Source of the DNA: Ferroplasma sp.
GTDB taxonomy: Archaea > Thermoplasmatota > Thermoplasmata > Thermoplasmatales > Thermoplasmataceae
Direction: 5' to 3'
DNA: 64,000 bases
Assembly: GCF_031200575.1 (NCBI RefSeq)
Contig: NZ_CP133597.1
Coordinates: 806,001 to 870,000 of the forward strand
Shown: one piece after another, positions 9,245-18,395 of the stretch
How positions within the stretch are numbered: position 1 is the stretch's first letter
How the letters are laid out: each line of letters begins with the position of its first letter
Made by a program: the position numbers and the translations under genes
Notes under the pieces: model-generated
The model's database searches: none
What the model was told of the DNA's origin: nothing
What the model saw: only the letters and a program-made list of their open reading frames with translations

Positions 9245-10378
9245 ATGCTAAGCGAGAATGAAATGGATGTTTTAAAATATGTCAGGGAACTTGCAGAGAA
9301 CAAAATAAAACCAAGGGCCCGGGAAATAGACGAAAAGATGGAAGTGCCTGAGGATATTATACAGGCAATGAGGGATATGGGTCTCTTCGCCTCATATATA
9401 CCTGAAAAATACGGTGGTTACGGTTTAAGCTTTCCATTCCTTGTTGAGGCAATAGAAACAATATCAGAGGCGTGTCCCAGCACCGCTCTCGTACTTGATG
9501 GCGCACTTACACTTTTTGCCGAACCACTTATAATGTTCGGCAGTGAATCACTGAACAATAAATATCTTACAGAGATTGCAAAAGGGGCCGTAGGAGGACT
9601 TGCCATTACCGAACCTGGATCAGGCAGTGATGCTGCCTCTATTTCAGCACACGCCGAAAAATGTTCGGGCGGTTATAAAATCAACGGGACGAAAACTTTT
9701 ATTTCAAACGGCAGGCTGGCAAAATTTTTTGTAATGGACGCATCAACAGACAAATCTAAGGGTTATAAGGGAATCACCACATTCGTTGTTGACGCCAATG
9801 CTCCTGGTCTTGAAATAAGCAGGGATATACATAAAATGGGAATAAGGGGATCCAGTACGGTTGAATTGAATTTTCACGATGTTGTTGTTCCAGAGTCAAA
9901 TATTGTTGGTGAATACAATAAAGGTTTTTCAGTAATAATGGACACACTGGATGCTGGAAGGATAGGAATAGCGGCACAGGCACTTGGAATTGCAAAATCT
10001 GCTTTCCGGGAGGCCCTTGAATACATAAATACAAGAAAGCAGTTCAACAGAAAAATTATAGATTTTCAGGGAATCCAGTTTATGATAGCGGAAATAGAAT
10101 CCAGAATAAAAGCTTCAGAACTACTTATAAGGGAAGCAGCAGAAAAATGGCAGAGGCATGAAGACACAGTTGAGCTATCATCAATCGCTAAGATGTTTGC
10201 ATCAGATACGGCAGTATACGTAACAGAGAGATCGTTGCAGCTCTTTGGTGGATACGGCTATACCACAGACTTCAACGCTGAAAGGCATATGCGGGATGCA
10301 AAAATTACACAGATTTATGAGGGAACCAATGAAATCCAGAAAATTATAATATCCCGTGAAATTATGAAAAACCTATAA
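9245..10378 (+). CDS. Acyl-CoA dehydrogenase
   Basis: About 377 residues, the normal length for the family. Seen: the substrate/FAD signature ITEPGSGSDAASIS near residue 125, the FAD-contacting GIRGSSTVEL, RKQFNRKIIDFQGIQF, the C-terminal signature LFGGYGYTTDF, and the catalytic-base segment IYEGTNEIQ near 360 with its Glu. It oxidises acyl-CoA to enoyl-CoA, passing electrons through FAD to an electron-transfer flavoprotein. I choose the ATG at 9245 (MLSENEMDVLKY); an in-frame TTG at 9227 would add six residues with no family counterpart. It is followed by gatD after 31 bases; no functional link is known. Chain-length specificity cannot be told. Confidence 0.93.
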   Translation: MLSENEMDVLKYVRELAENKIKPRAREIDEKMEVPEDIIQAMRDMGLFASYIPEKYGGYGLSFPFLVEAIETISEACPSTALVLDGALTLFAEPLIMFGSESLNNKYLTEIAKGAVGGLAITEPGSGSDAASISAHAEKCSGGYKINGTKTFISNGRLAKFFVMDASTDKSKGYKGITTFVVDANAPGLEISRDIHKMGIRGSSTVELNFHDVVVPESNIVGEYNKGFSVIMDTLDAGRIGIAAQALGIAKSAFREALEYINTRKQFNRKIIDFQGIQFMIAEIESRIKASELLIREAAEKWQRHEDTVELSSIAKMFASDTAVYVTERSLQLFGGYGYTTDFNAERHMRDAKITQIYEGTNEIQKIIISREIMKNL

Positions 10379-10409
10379 GGTTTTTATATCCTTTATCGAT
10401 TGAAGGACA

Positions 10410-11618
10410 ATGTTAACAGGCCAGAAAGTAGATTTTTCTTATAAAGGGGCAGAATACACTGGAACTTTCATAAGCTCCTCTGATGAAGCAATAACAGTAA
10501 AACTGGGCAGCGGCTATAATATAACACTGAATATAGATTCATTTAAAGTCATAAAGGAATACCCGCCTGAATTCCGGGAAAATAATTCCGAGAGAGAAAT
10601 AAACAGCAAATGTGGCAAAGATGGCATATGTATACTTACAACAGGTGGGACAATAGGCAGCTCAGTGGACTATAAAACAGGAGCTGTTAAGCCCGTCAAG
10701 GATATATCATACCTGTATAATTTTGTTAACAATATAGATACATTTAAACTTTACCATGAAAACATTGAAAATATGCTTAGCGAAAATGTAGATGCAGGCA
10801 AATGGTTAACCTTTGCAAGGAAGGCCAGGGATGCCATGAAAAAAGGCAATTCTGTAATAATATTCCATGGAACCGACACAATGCAGTATTCTGCTTCAGC
10901 ACTGTCCTTCATGTTTGAGGAACAGACAAGCCCGATAATATTTACCGGGAGTCAGAGAAGCTCTGACCGCCCAAGCAGTGATGCCTTCCTTAACATAGAG
11001 GGGTCCATCCACTTTGCCTCCATGGAGATGGGTGAGATTGGCATATCAATGCACAGTGGAACATCTGACGATTCGGTCTCGCTTTACCGTGGAACCCGCA
11101 CAAGGAAAATGCACACAAGTAGCAGGGATGCTTTTATATCCATAGGCGAATCCCCAATGGCCATATATTCAAATGGAAAAGTTTCGCAGGAAAGTAATAT
11201 AAAAAAACCATCGGAAAATATTGTTTTAAAGGACCGGCTTGATGAAAACGCTGGCCTGGTATATTTCTATCCCGGTATGAGAGGTGAGGATTTTTACAAT
11301 CTATCATATAATAAGAAAGCGGTAATAATAATGGGGACAGGCCTGGGCCATGTATCGTCAGAGATTCTGGATGTAATAAAAAAATTATCGAGGGAAACTG
11401 CCTTTTTTATGACCTCACAGTGCATATACGGGAATGTTAATATGAATGTTTATTCAACCGGGCGTGACCTCCTTCATGCCGGTGTAATTCCACTTGGCAA
11501 CATGCTGGCAGAGACTGCACTGGTGAAGGCAATGTTCATACTGGGCAATTATCCTGATGACCTCAATAAATTGATGAAAACGAATATGAGAGGAGAACTT
11601 GAGGAAATTATTAGGTGA
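10410..11618 (+). CDS. gatD: Glutamyl-tRNA(Gln) amidotransferase subunit D
   Basis: The 402-residue protein has a short Sm-like N-terminal domain (residues 1-65), then an L-asparaginase-type domain. Seen: ILTTGGTIGSSVD near 75, the active-site HGTDTMQYSASAL near 153, TGSQRSSDRPSSDA near 180, and the C-terminal CIYGNVNMNVYSTG typical of GatD. It supplies ammonia by hydrolysing glutamine to GatE, which amidates Glu-tRNA(Gln); this is the archaeal route to Gln-tRNA. The archaeal GluRS gene in this window would provide the mischarged substrate. The stop lies within the ribosome-binding region of gatE, so the two subunits are translationally coupled. Confidence 0.97.
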   Translation: MLTGQKVDFSYKGAEYTGTFISSSDEAITVKLGSGYNITLNIDSFKVIKEYPPEFRENNSEREINSKCGKDGICILTTGGTIGSSVDYKTGAVKPVKDISYLYNFVNNIDTFKLYHENIENMLSENVDAGKWLTFARKARDAMKKGNSVIIFHGTDTMQYSASALSFMFEEQTSPIIFTGSQRSSDRPSSDAFLNIEGSIHFASMEMGEIGISMHSGTSDDSVSLYRGTRTRKMHTSSRDAFISIGESPMAIYSNGKVSQESNIKKPSENIVLKDRLDENAGLVYFYPGMRGEDFYNLSYNKKAVIIMGTGLGHVSSEILDVIKKLSRETAFFMTSQCIYGNVNMNVYSTGRDLLHAGVIPLGNMLAETALVKAMFILGNYPDDLNKLMKTNMRGELEEIIR

Positions 11619-11623
11619 TTATT

Positions 11624-13483
11624 ATGAAGATAGGCTTAGAAATACATTTTCAACTTAAGGGAAATAAACTGTTCTGTTCATGCAGCACCGAGGGAACCGA
11701 TTCCAGCTCTACATTCCAGAGAAAACTCACCCCTGTTATGGGCGAGATGGGGGTGGTTGATAATGCGGTTGAATACGAAAATATAAGAAACAGGGAATTC
11801 CTGTACCGGATCAGCTCCAATTCCTGCCTGGTGGAGAGGGATGAGGAACCTCCACATGCAGTTAACACTGATGCGCTCAATACTGCTATGGCCATATCAA
11901 AGGCTTTGAATTGCAAAATTCTTGATTACGCCTCATTCATGAGGAAAATTGTTATAGACGGGTCCAACACATCTGGGTTCCAGAGGACCGGGATCATAGG
12001 AATGGACGGTTATATCCAGACATCAAGGGGTCCAGTTAGGATATCCACCATAACCCTGGAAGAGGACGCGTGCAGAAAGATATCAGAAAAGCATGGGCGT
12101 GCCGAATACTCCCTGGACAGGCTTGGCATACCTCTTATAGAAATCTCCACTGAGCCGGATATAGTTGATCCAGACCACGCTCTTGAAACTGCCAAGGCAA
12201 TAGGGCATTTCGTCATGTCCATGAACAACTTTCGTGGTGAGGTTGATTCAATAAGGCAGGATGTTAACTTTTCAATGGGATTCGGCAGGGTGGAAATCAA
12301 GGGAGTATCAAAGCTTTCTTTTATAAAGGAGACGCTGGATTATGAAATCAAAAGGCAGGAGTCCCTCGGGGAAATCTCAGGTATATTCCACGGGGAACCA
12401 CCTGAAATTGGGAATTTTATAGATATAACGGATATATTTAAAAACACAGAATCCTCAATGGTTAAAAAGGCCATAATTGCTGGCAAATCCGTTATGTGTG
12501 CAAGGTTGCCTGGATGCAACCATCTGATGAAATATGGCAATTACAGACTGGGTAGAGAACTAGCTGACGTGGCTAAAAACATGGGTATTGGGGGATTAAT
12601 GCATTCTGATGAATTTCCGGCCTATGGACTTTCGGAGGAAGAATTGAATAAAATCTATTCGGCCGCTGTAAAAAGGGATGAAGACGCTGTGATAGTTGTT
12701 ATTGCAGACAGGGGTTCAATTGAATCTCTCAGTCCACTCTTGAGGGAACGCATGAATAAAATTATAAAATTAGACCTGGCAGAGACACGTGCAGCAACAG
12801 CCAACGGTGAAACCCGGTATTTGAGGCCACTTGCTGGCAAAGAGAGAATGTACCCTGAAACAGATATACCCTTAATACGGATTACAGAGGATATGCTGGA
12901 TAGCATTAAAGGCAGGGTGCCAAAATCACTGGATGAGATTAAGAAGGAACTTATAGAAAAATTCAAACTCTCCTCTGTGGAGGCAGAATCAATAATTAAT
13001 AATAATCTTCTATCCCTTTTCACGTCCATTTCAGAAGGATTCAAAAATCCGTCTCTTCTTTCCAGAATACTGCTTCAGGTTATACCGGAATATGAAAAAA
13101 AACGTGGTAAAAAACTTACCCAGGAAGAGATGCGTGAGATCCTTGGTGTTTCAATTTCCGGTGGCAATACATACAGGAGGGATGATGCTATAAAGAGTAT
13201 AATTGGGATTGCGAGGAGCAGGGGCTGGGATAGGAATACACTGGAACTCGCCCTTTCTTTATACATTCTTAATAGCATTCCTGTCTCAGAGCTGGAGAAA
13301 CGTCCTGAGCTTGTACCGCTGAATGAAGACGATATCAGGGGAATTATAAATGAACTAAGGGAAGAAGGGCAATTAAATGAAAAAAACCTTATAGTTATGT
13401 TTAGAAAAAAAACAGACCATTCCTTTGATCCAAGACTTGTAATGAAAATATACGGGGAAATGAAAAGGTATGATAAAATGTAG
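11624..13483 (+). CDS. gatE: Glutamyl-tRNA(Gln) amidotransferase subunit E
   Basis: About 619 residues with the GatB/GatE kinase core (MKIGLEIHFQLKG at the start, MRKIVIDGSNTSGFQRT near 112, LIEISTEPD near 175, IRQDVNFSM near 215), a GAD-like insert region (about 270-420, ETDIPLIRITEDM) and a C-terminal helical YqeY-like tail. It activates Glu-tRNA(Gln) with ATP and transfers ammonia from GatD. The start is the ATG at 11624, placed four bases after GGTGAT (11614-11619), a sequence that also contains the gatD stop. An in-frame GTG at 11615 is within the ribosome-binding site and is not used. The length is normal for the family. Confidence 0.97.
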   Translation: MKIGLEIHFQLKGNKLFCSCSTEGTDSSSTFQRKLTPVMGEMGVVDNAVEYENIRNREFLYRISSNSCLVERDEEPPHAVNTDALNTAMAISKALNCKILDYASFMRKIVIDGSNTSGFQRTGIIGMDGYIQTSRGPVRISTITLEEDACRKISEKHGRAEYSLDRLGIPLIEISTEPDIVDPDHALETAKAIGHFVMSMNNFRGEVDSIRQDVNFSMGFGRVEIKGVSKLSFIKETLDYEIKRQESLGEISGIFHGEPPEIGNFIDITDIFKNTESSMVKKAIIAGKSVMCARLPGCNHLMKYGNYRLGRELADVAKNMGIGGLMHSDEFPAYGLSEEELNKIYSAAVKRDEDAVIVVIADRGSIESLSPLLRERMNKIIKLDLAETRAATANGETRYLRPLAGKERMYPETDIPLIRITEDMLDSIKGRVPKSLDEIKKELIEKFKLSSVEAESIINNNLLSLFTSISEGFKNPSLLSRILLQVIPEYEKKRGKKLTQEEMREILGVSISGGNTYRRDDAIKSIIGIARSRGWDRNTLELALSLYILNSIPVSELEKRPELVPLNEDDIRGIINELREEGQLNEKNLIVMFRKKTDHSFDPRLVMKIYGEMKRYDKM

Positions 13484-13590
13484 AAGTGAAACTCCCGTTT
13501 TTGTCGCTCGAATTGTAAAATTTTTTACTGTTGTATGAGGCAAAATATCCCTCTGGAAATTCAGGAAAATTCTTATTTTCTTACCATTCG

Positions 13591-13600
13591 ATATAATTAA
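13591..13600 (+). promoter_or_regulatory. TATA-like box before the nuo operon
   Basis: The sequence ATATAATTAA is centred 29-30 bp before the nuoA ATG at 13625, fitting an archaeal promoter for a nearly leaderless transcript. It is the only good promoter candidate before the whole nuo run. Confidence 0.5.
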
Positions 13601-13624
13601 ATAGGCTTGAAAAATATAAGAACA

Positions 13625-14059
13625 ATGATATTAGGATACGCTTCGATGGCAATTACGATAACTATTCTGGTTCTTGCGTTATACCTTGTATTCAAGATAC
13701 TTCCGACTGTGGGTGCTGGCCGTTATAAAAATGGTGGTATAAAATTTAACAGGGAAGAAATATTAAAAAATCTTTCACTGGAAAATAATCCGCCTGCAAA
13801 GGATGATTCTTATCTCAAGCCATATGAGAGTGGAGAGGTTGCAAAAGAATATGCAGAAGGTCATATTACCGTACAGTATTATGTCATAATATTCCTTTTC
13901 ATACTGTTTGATATAGACATGTTATTATTGCTTCCATGGGCCTTTGATTTCTATGCACTTGGGGTTATACCATTCATGGAAACTATTGTTTTCCTTGCCA
14001 TGCCCCTATTTGCTGTATTTTATGCATATAGAAAAGGCTATATGAGGTGGATGAAATGA
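13625..14059 (+). CDS. nuoA: Complex I subunit NuoA
   Basis: The 144-residue membrane protein has three hydrophobic helices (about residues 5-29, 82-104 and 113-136). The conserved PYESGE precedes helix 2 and [17 protein letters not shown] lies in helix 2, as in NuoA/ND3, where the acidic residue in the membrane belongs to the proton/quinone-coupling region. I take the ATG at 13625 rather than a TTG at 13607 because it suits the TATA box distance and the hydrophobic start. It opens the nuo operon; its stop overlaps the nuoB start as ATGA. Confidence 0.93.
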   Translation: MILGYASMAITITILVLALYLVFKILPTVGAGRYKNGGIKFNREEILKNLSLENNPPAKDDSYLKPYESGEVAKEYAEGHITVQYYVIIFLFILFDIDMLLLLPWAFDFYALGVIPFMETIVFLAMPLFAVFYAYRKGYMRWMK

Positions 14060-14520
14060 AAACTGGTGATATGGGTGTAAAAACAACCACACTGGAGAAA
14101 GCCCTTGAATGGGGCAGGTCCAATTCCCTGTGGCCACTTACTATGGGTCTTGCATGCTGTGCCATTGAAATGATGGCTACACAGGCCGCTGACGTTGATG
14201 TTGCAAGATTTGGTAGTGAGATATTTAGAAATTCTCCAAGGCAATCAGATCTCATGATCGTAGCTGGAACTACTACAAAAAGAATGGCACCTAGGGTTAA
14301 GAGAATATACGAAGAGATGCCCTATCCCAAATATGTTATCGCGATGGGAGTTTGTGTAATTCAGGGCGGTCCATACGTTGATGGATATTCTGTAGTCATG
14401 GGTGTTGATAAGGTTATCCCAGTTGATGTTTATGTACCTGGATGCCCTCCATCACCTCAGGCACTTACTTATGGGCTGATTACCCTTCAGAAGAAAATCA
14501 GAAATGAGACAGATAGGTGA
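14056..14520 (+). CDS. nuoB: Complex I subunit NuoB
   Basis: This 154-residue hydrophilic subunit binds the terminal cluster N2. The cluster cysteines are seen in [12 protein letters not shown] (a Cys pair), [13 protein letters not shown] and [11 protein letters not shown]. This cluster passes electrons to quinone at the NuoB/NuoD interface. The ATG at 14056 overlaps the nuoA stop by four bases; an earlier GTG at 14047 lies inside nuoA and is not needed. A GGTGAT motif overlapping the stop leads into nuoC. Confidence 0.95.
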   Translation: MKTGDMGVKTTTLEKALEWGRSNSLWPLTMGLACCAIEMMATQAADVDVARFGSEIFRNSPRQSDLMIVAGTTTKRMAPRVKRIYEEMPYPKYVIAMGVCVIQGGPYVDGYSVVMGVDKVIPVDVYVPGCPPSPQALTYGLITLQKKIRNETDR

Positions 14521-14526
14521 TAAAAG

Positions 14527-14982
14527 ATGTATAAAATTATATCTGAGGAAACCGATAAATCAGGGATGAAAGTCTTAAACATAGATAAAGCTGACTTAAT
14601 AGAACTCATGGAAGATTACAGGAACAGGAGATATTACCTCTCATCAATAACCGGTGTAGACATGAAAGACCACATTGATGTTATCTATCATATTCATAAT
14701 TTTGACAAAAACGATTACATATGCGTGAAAATATCTACTAGTGATGAAAAGGTACCATCCATAGCAAATATCTGGAAGGCTGCAGTGGTAGATGAAAGGG
14801 AACAGTATGATCTTATGGGAATTATATTTGAAGGACATGAGAATCTCAGGCGTATACTGCTTCCAGATGAATGGGTTGGCCATCCTCTTAGAAAGGATTA
14901 CGATTTGAACAAGGTACAATATATAAGCATGGACAGAGATGGAAATGAGCATGTAAGCTTCGATGATAAAGAGGGTTGGTAA
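14527..14982 (+). CDS. nuoC: Complex I subunit NuoC
   Basis: The 151-residue protein matches the 30-kDa subunit: residues 95-135 contain the signature region [22 protein letters not shown] (normally A-x-W-x-E-R-E-x-x-D-x-x-G-I-x-F-x-G-H), then [20 protein letters not shown]. It is a structural subunit of the peripheral arm, next to NuoD, and is separate from nuoD here, unlike the fused NuoCD of some bacteria. The start follows GGTGAT by five bases. The stop TAA overlaps the nuoD ATG. Confidence 0.94.
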   Translation: MYKIISEETDKSGMKVLNIDKADLIELMEDYRNRRYYLSSITGVDMKDHIDVIYHIHNFDKNDYICVKISTSDEKVPSIANIWKAAVVDEREQYDLMGIIFEGHENLRRILLPDEWVGHPLRKDYDLNKVQYISMDRDGNEHVSFDDKEGW

Positions 14983-16085
14983 TGTCCCACTGGATAGAAC
15001 TGAATATAGGGCCTGTTCACCCGTCCACGCACGGGATTTATAGATTCAGGGTCAAACTGAACGAAGAAACCGTGGAGGATGTTGATATAACAATAGGATA
15101 CCTGCACAGAAACGCAGAGAAAATATGTGAATTGAATTATTTTGTAAACAACACAATTTACTTCGATCGAATGGATTATATTGACGCCATGAACATGGAA
15201 CTGGGTTACCTGAGGGCTGTGGAAGCACTCACTGATATGGAGGTTCCTGAGCGCGCCCAGTGGATAAGAATGATCATGGCCGAATTAAGCAGGATTGCCG
15301 CAAGAATGGTCGGTATAGGGGCCCTGGGGCTGGATGTTGGCATGCTCACACCATTTTTCCACACATTCCATGAGCGGGAAAAAATACAGAGGATATTTGT
15401 TGAAGCCTCCGGTGGAAGGCAGGAAGTTAATTACATGAGCATTGGCGGTGTTTATCAGGATTTTAATGATAAAATTATTGAGGAAATCAGGGAATTTATT
15501 TCTGAATTTAAAGGGAAACTGGAAGAAATAGTAAAGATGTTTACTGACAGTGAAATATTCTGGCAGAGGAATGTTGGAACAGGTATACTGGAGCCGGACA
15601 TAGCACTTGATTATGGAGTAACCGGCCCCATGCTTAGGGCATCTGGAATTCCCTACGATGTAAGGAAGGATTCTCCATATTTGTTTTATGATAAAGTTAA
15701 CTTTGATGTTCCTATTGCGAGGACAAAGGATAATATGGGCAGATTCCTCGTAAAAGTGGAAGAACTAAGGCAATCAATAAGGATAATAGAGCAGTGCCTT
15801 GCCAAATTGCCTGATGGCCCATATTTCAATCCTAAAACTAAGAAATCTGCCATGCTACTTCTCAAGGGACAGGGGGATGTATTTACAAGGGTGGAGTCAG
15901 AGAGTGGGGAATTCGGAGTGTTCATACGTGGAGACGGCGGGGTAAAACCATATAGAGTTCATGCCAGAAGCCCCTCTTTTAAAAATCTTGCAGTTGTTCC
16001 CATCATGACAAGGGGGTCGCTTATAGCAGACCTTATCATCACTATTGCATCTGTTGATGCCGTGGCAGGGGAGGTGGATAGATGA
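14982..16085 (+). CDS. nuoD: Complex I subunit NuoD
   Basis: This 367-residue 49-kDa subunit starts [18 protein letters not shown]. The HPSTHG loop contributes to the quinone-binding pocket. Further family features are GYLHRNAEKI, NYFDRMDYI-like segments, WQRNVGTGIL and the C-terminal APSF-like RSPSFKNLAV and SLIADLIITIASVDAVAGEVDR. It forms the quinone site with NuoB. The ATG at 14982 shares its first base with the nuoC stop; a TTG at 14976 is less likely. The stop overlaps nuoH as ATGA. Confidence 0.95.
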   Translation: MSHWIELNIGPVHPSTHGIYRFRVKLNEETVEDVDITIGYLHRNAEKICELNYFVNNTIYFDRMDYIDAMNMELGYLRAVEALTDMEVPERAQWIRMIMAELSRIAARMVGIGALGLDVGMLTPFFHTFHEREKIQRIFVEASGGRQEVNYMSIGGVYQDFNDKIIEEIREFISEFKGKLEEIVKMFTDSEIFWQRNVGTGILEPDIALDYGVTGPMLRASGIPYDVRKDSPYLFYDKVNFDVPIARTKDNMGRFLVKVEELRQSIRIIEQCLAKLPDGPYFNPKTKKSAMLLLKGQGDVFTRVESESGEFGVFIRGDGGVKPYRVHARSPSFKNLAVVPIMTRGSLIADLIITIASVDAVAGEVDR

Positions 16086-17137
16086 GTATTCTGCTCAGAA
16101 TTCATCAATGGTTTTCTTTTCTGGGCAGTTTTGCATCCTTCGGTGTTGCCTATTTCCTGCAATCCATAGTGGTTCTGGTCTTCGTTGCACTTTCATTTAT
16201 AGCTTTAATTTACATTTTCAGAAAGTACATGGCAAGGATTCAGAGAAGAATCGGACCAAACAGGGTAGGGAAATTCGGGCTTCTTCAGTTAATTGCAGAT
16301 GCTCTCAAGCTCGTGGGTAAAGAATCAATACTGCCTGAAGGAAGAGACGACATGGCATATAAAATAGCGCCAGTAATTGTAATGATAGCAACCATACTTG
16401 CATTTGTGCTTTTACCCTTCGGTGATCTGGCATACTTTGGTTCCCTAGCAGTAACGCATTCGAAGGTCACGCTGGTATTGATGTTCGGAATCCTTTCAAT
16501 AATACCCATAGGAGAAATACTTGGTGGTATAAGCACCAAGAGCAACTATGCACTTCTGGGCACAATGAGGGCAGTAGCCAAGGATATATCATTTGAAATT
16601 CCCATGATGATAAGCGTTCTTGCAATTGTAATGGTATCTTCAAGGTCATATGTTACCGGTGATGCCATAACAGGAGGGCTCAGCCTGTCAGGAATTGTTG
16701 CCAATGAAATTATACCATATGGTATAATAGAGCCACTGGGGCTTCTAATATTTTTCATATCAATGGTTGCAAGGGCCTCATATTCTCCCTTCGATCTAGG
16801 GGAGAGTGACAGTGAGCTTATTTCAGGATATACAACCGAATATTCAGGTATGAGGTTCGGTTTCTTCTATATTGGTTTATTTGGAATGGTTTACCTGAGC
16901 TCTTTCCTGATATCTGTGCTATATCTCGGAGGCGCAAACGGTCCCTATGATAACTATGTTGGCTTCATTTACCTGTTCATTAAAACGGATATCCTTGTGC
17001 TCATATCATTCCTGATATGGGTTGCAATTCCAAGAATAAGGATAGACAAGTTTGTTGATCTTGGATGGAAGTATATGCTTCCGCTTTCCATGGCTAATCT
17101 GGTGTACGCAGGATTATTTGTATTATATATAAGGTGA
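16082..17137 (+). CDS. nuoH: Complex I subunit NuoH
   Basis: The 351-residue membrane subunit has about eight helices. It carries family motifs RRIGPNRVGKFGLLQLIADALKL-like near residues 54-76, EIPMMIS near 177 and the acidic loop ARASYSPFDLGESDSELISGY near 235, which contacts NuoB/D and shapes the quinone chamber. It links quinone reduction to the proton-pumping membrane arm. It starts inside the nuoD stop (ATGA overlap) and its stop forms part of GGTGAT before nuoI, so translation is coupled on both sides. Confidence 0.96.
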   Translation: MSILLRIHQWFSFLGSFASFGVAYFLQSIVVLVFVALSFIALIYIFRKYMARIQRRIGPNRVGKFGLLQLIADALKLVGKESILPEGRDDMAYKIAPVIVMIATILAFVLLPFGDLAYFGSLAVTHSKVTLVLMFGILSIIPIGEILGGISTKSNYALLGTMRAVAKDISFEIPMMISVLAIVMVSSRSYVTGDAITGGLSLSGIVANEIIPYGIIEPLGLLIFFISMVARASYSPFDLGESDSELISGYTTEYSGMRFGFFYIGLFGMVYLSSFLISVLYLGGANGPYDNYVGFIYLFIKTDILVLISFLIWVAIPRIRIDKFVDLGWKYMLPLSMANLVYAGLFVLYIR

Positions 17138-17142
17138 TAAAA

Positions 17143-17640
17143 ATGGTAGCTACAGTTAAAGAAATTAAAATGCCGAAAAAACCGGTACCTGTTGTAGGGT
17201 CTCTGAAATTAATGTACAGCATGGGAAAATATATGTTTAAAAAACCGGTAACCACACAGTATCCAGAGGACAAGGGGGAAATACCTGAAAGATTCAGATT
17301 TAGGATATTCCTCGTTCCGGAGGCCTGCGTTGGATGTACCCTATGCTCAAAAATTTGCCCAAACCACAGTATAAAAATGGAGCACTGGGACCTTGATAGA
17401 AGTGGGCTAGAGAACAATGTTGTACAGACTGCAAGAGGAGATAGAAAAAACCTGCAGAATAAAAGGAACATATATCCGGATGTTAATTTCGGAACCTGTA
17501 CAGTCTGCAGGCAGTGTGAAGAGATATGCCCCACAGATGCTATCTATCTTACCCACCAGTTTGAAAATGCCAGAACAAGGAATAGTTTTACCTATTCTCC
17601 ACAGGAATTAACCATGCAGGAGGAGGATGTCATAAAATGA
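17143..17640 (+). CDS. nuoI: Complex I subunit NuoI (two 4Fe-4S clusters)
   Basis: The 165-residue protein has two ferredoxin-type motifs: CVGCTLCSKICP near residue 61 and CTVCRQCEEICP near 118, each C-x2-C-x2-C-x3-C(P). These bind clusters N6a and N6b that carry electrons to NuoB. Because nuoE, F and G are missing from the operon, NuoI is the likely entry point for electrons from an external donor; this is inference. The ATG at 17143 follows GGTGAT by four bases; the GTG at 17134 lies inside that motif. Confidence 0.95.
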   Translation: MVATVKEIKMPKKPVPVVGSLKLMYSMGKYMFKKPVTTQYPEDKGEIPERFRFRIFLVPEACVGCTLCSKICPNHSIKMEHWDLDRSGLENNVVQTARGDRKNLQNKRNIYPDVNFGTCTVCRQCEEICPTDAIYLTHQFENARTRNSFTYSPQELTMQEEDVIK

Positions 17641-17888
17641 TATACACCATACTTTTTCTGGTATTCGCAGCCATAGCAGTAATCATGGCACTTGCTGCTA
17701 TAAGTTCTAAAAATCTCATACATTCCTCCATATTCTTATTCATTCTTATGCTGGTATTTTCAACAATATTCATACTGCTTGGCCTGAGTTTTGTTGGGAG
17801 TATTGAGCTACTTGTATATACTGGATCTATTGTGATACTCATAGTTTTCGTACTGATGCTAACAGGAGGTAAGGACGTTGAAGAATAA
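17637..17888 (+). CDS. nuoJ1: Complex I subunit NuoJ, N-terminal half
   Basis: This 83-residue protein corresponds to the first three helices of NuoJ. It shows the conserved stretch GLSFVGSIELLVYTGSIVILIVFVLML, which holds the pi-bulge helix 3 with its Glu and Tyr. The full-length bacterial NuoJ continues with two more helices; here these are encoded by the next open frame. The ATG overlaps the nuoI stop (ATGA). Confidence 0.9.
   Translation: MIYTILFLVFAAIAVIMALAAISSKNLIHSSIFLFILMLVFSTIFILLGLSFVGSIELLVYTGSIVILIVFVLMLTGGKDVEE
17865..17870 (+). promoter_or_regulatory. Ribosome-binding site fixing the nuoJ2 TTG start
   Basis: GGAGGT lies inside the end of nuoJ1, seven bases before TTG at 17878-17880. 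It is the best match to the archaeal 16S 3' end in this stretch and no ATG is available nearby, so it decides the start of the second half of NuoJ. Confidence 0.7.
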
Positions 17889-18099
17889 GGCACAGAAAAT
17901 TGCAGCTATAGTATTCTTTATAGTCATAGGTGCAAATTTACTGACAATTAGTGGAACGTTTACCAGGCACTCACAGGATATAGCAAGGATCGGGCATCTA
18001 TTATTTTCAACCTACGTGGTACCTTTTGAACTCCTATCAGTGCTTCTGGTTGCCGCTATAATAGGTGTTATGTACATAGTGGGAGATGATGAAAAATGA
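17878..18099 (+). CDS. nuoJ2: Complex I subunit NuoJ, C-terminal half
   Basis: This 73-residue protein has two hydrophobic helices (about residues 8-25 and 47-67) separated by a loop ending HLLFSTYVVPFELLSVLLVAAIIGVMYI, the pattern of the last two helices of NuoJ (L-x-T-x-Y-x-x-P-F-E). It starts with TTG, supported by GGAGGT seven bases upstream, and overlaps nuoJ1 by 11 bases in another frame. It is a separate subunit rather than a frameshift, because each half has its own ribosome-binding context. Split J subunits are known in other archaeal complex I-like enzymes. Confidence 0.85.
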   Translation: MKNKAQKIAAIVFFIVIGANLLTISGTFTRHSQDIARIGHLLFSTYVVPFELLSVLLVAAIIGVMYIVGDDEK

Positions 18100-18395
18100 A
18101 TATAATTTACATACTGTTTCTTTCAATGATACTGTTTACAATAGGAATATACGGGGTAACAACATCAAAGGTTGGAATGAAGGTTATAATTTCCCTGGAA
18201 ATAACTATTAACGCTGCCCTGCTGGATGTTGTAGGTGTGGCGGCGTTCTATTACTCCACGTCTGTTATTGTGTTTGCACTCTTTGTCATAGCCATAGGAG
18301 TTATTGAAACAGCAACAGGGATAGCAATATTCACACTGATATCCAAAAAATACGGCAAGACAAATATTTCATTACTGAGGGATATTAAATGGTGA
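18096..18395 (+). CDS. nuoK: Complex I subunit NuoK
   Basis: The 99-residue subunit has three helices. It shows SLEITINAALLDVVGVAAFY near residue 33, with the membrane Glu of NuoK/MrpC-type proteins, and FVIAIGVIETATGIAIFTLISKKYG near 68, with the second membrane Glu. These acidic residues belong to the central hydrophilic proton channel. The ATG overlaps the nuoJ2 stop (ATGA), and the gene itself overlaps nuoL by seven bases. Confidence 0.94.
   Translation: MNIIYILFLSMILFTIGIYGVTTSKVGMKVIISLEITINAALLDVVGVAAFYYSTSVIVFALFVIAIGVIETATGIAIFTLISKKYGKTNISLLRDIKW

Noticed and set aside
12010-13278. Several minus-strand open frames opposite gatE
   Set aside because: They are antisense shadows of a clear conserved gene, with Ser/Ile-rich compositions typical of reverse reading.
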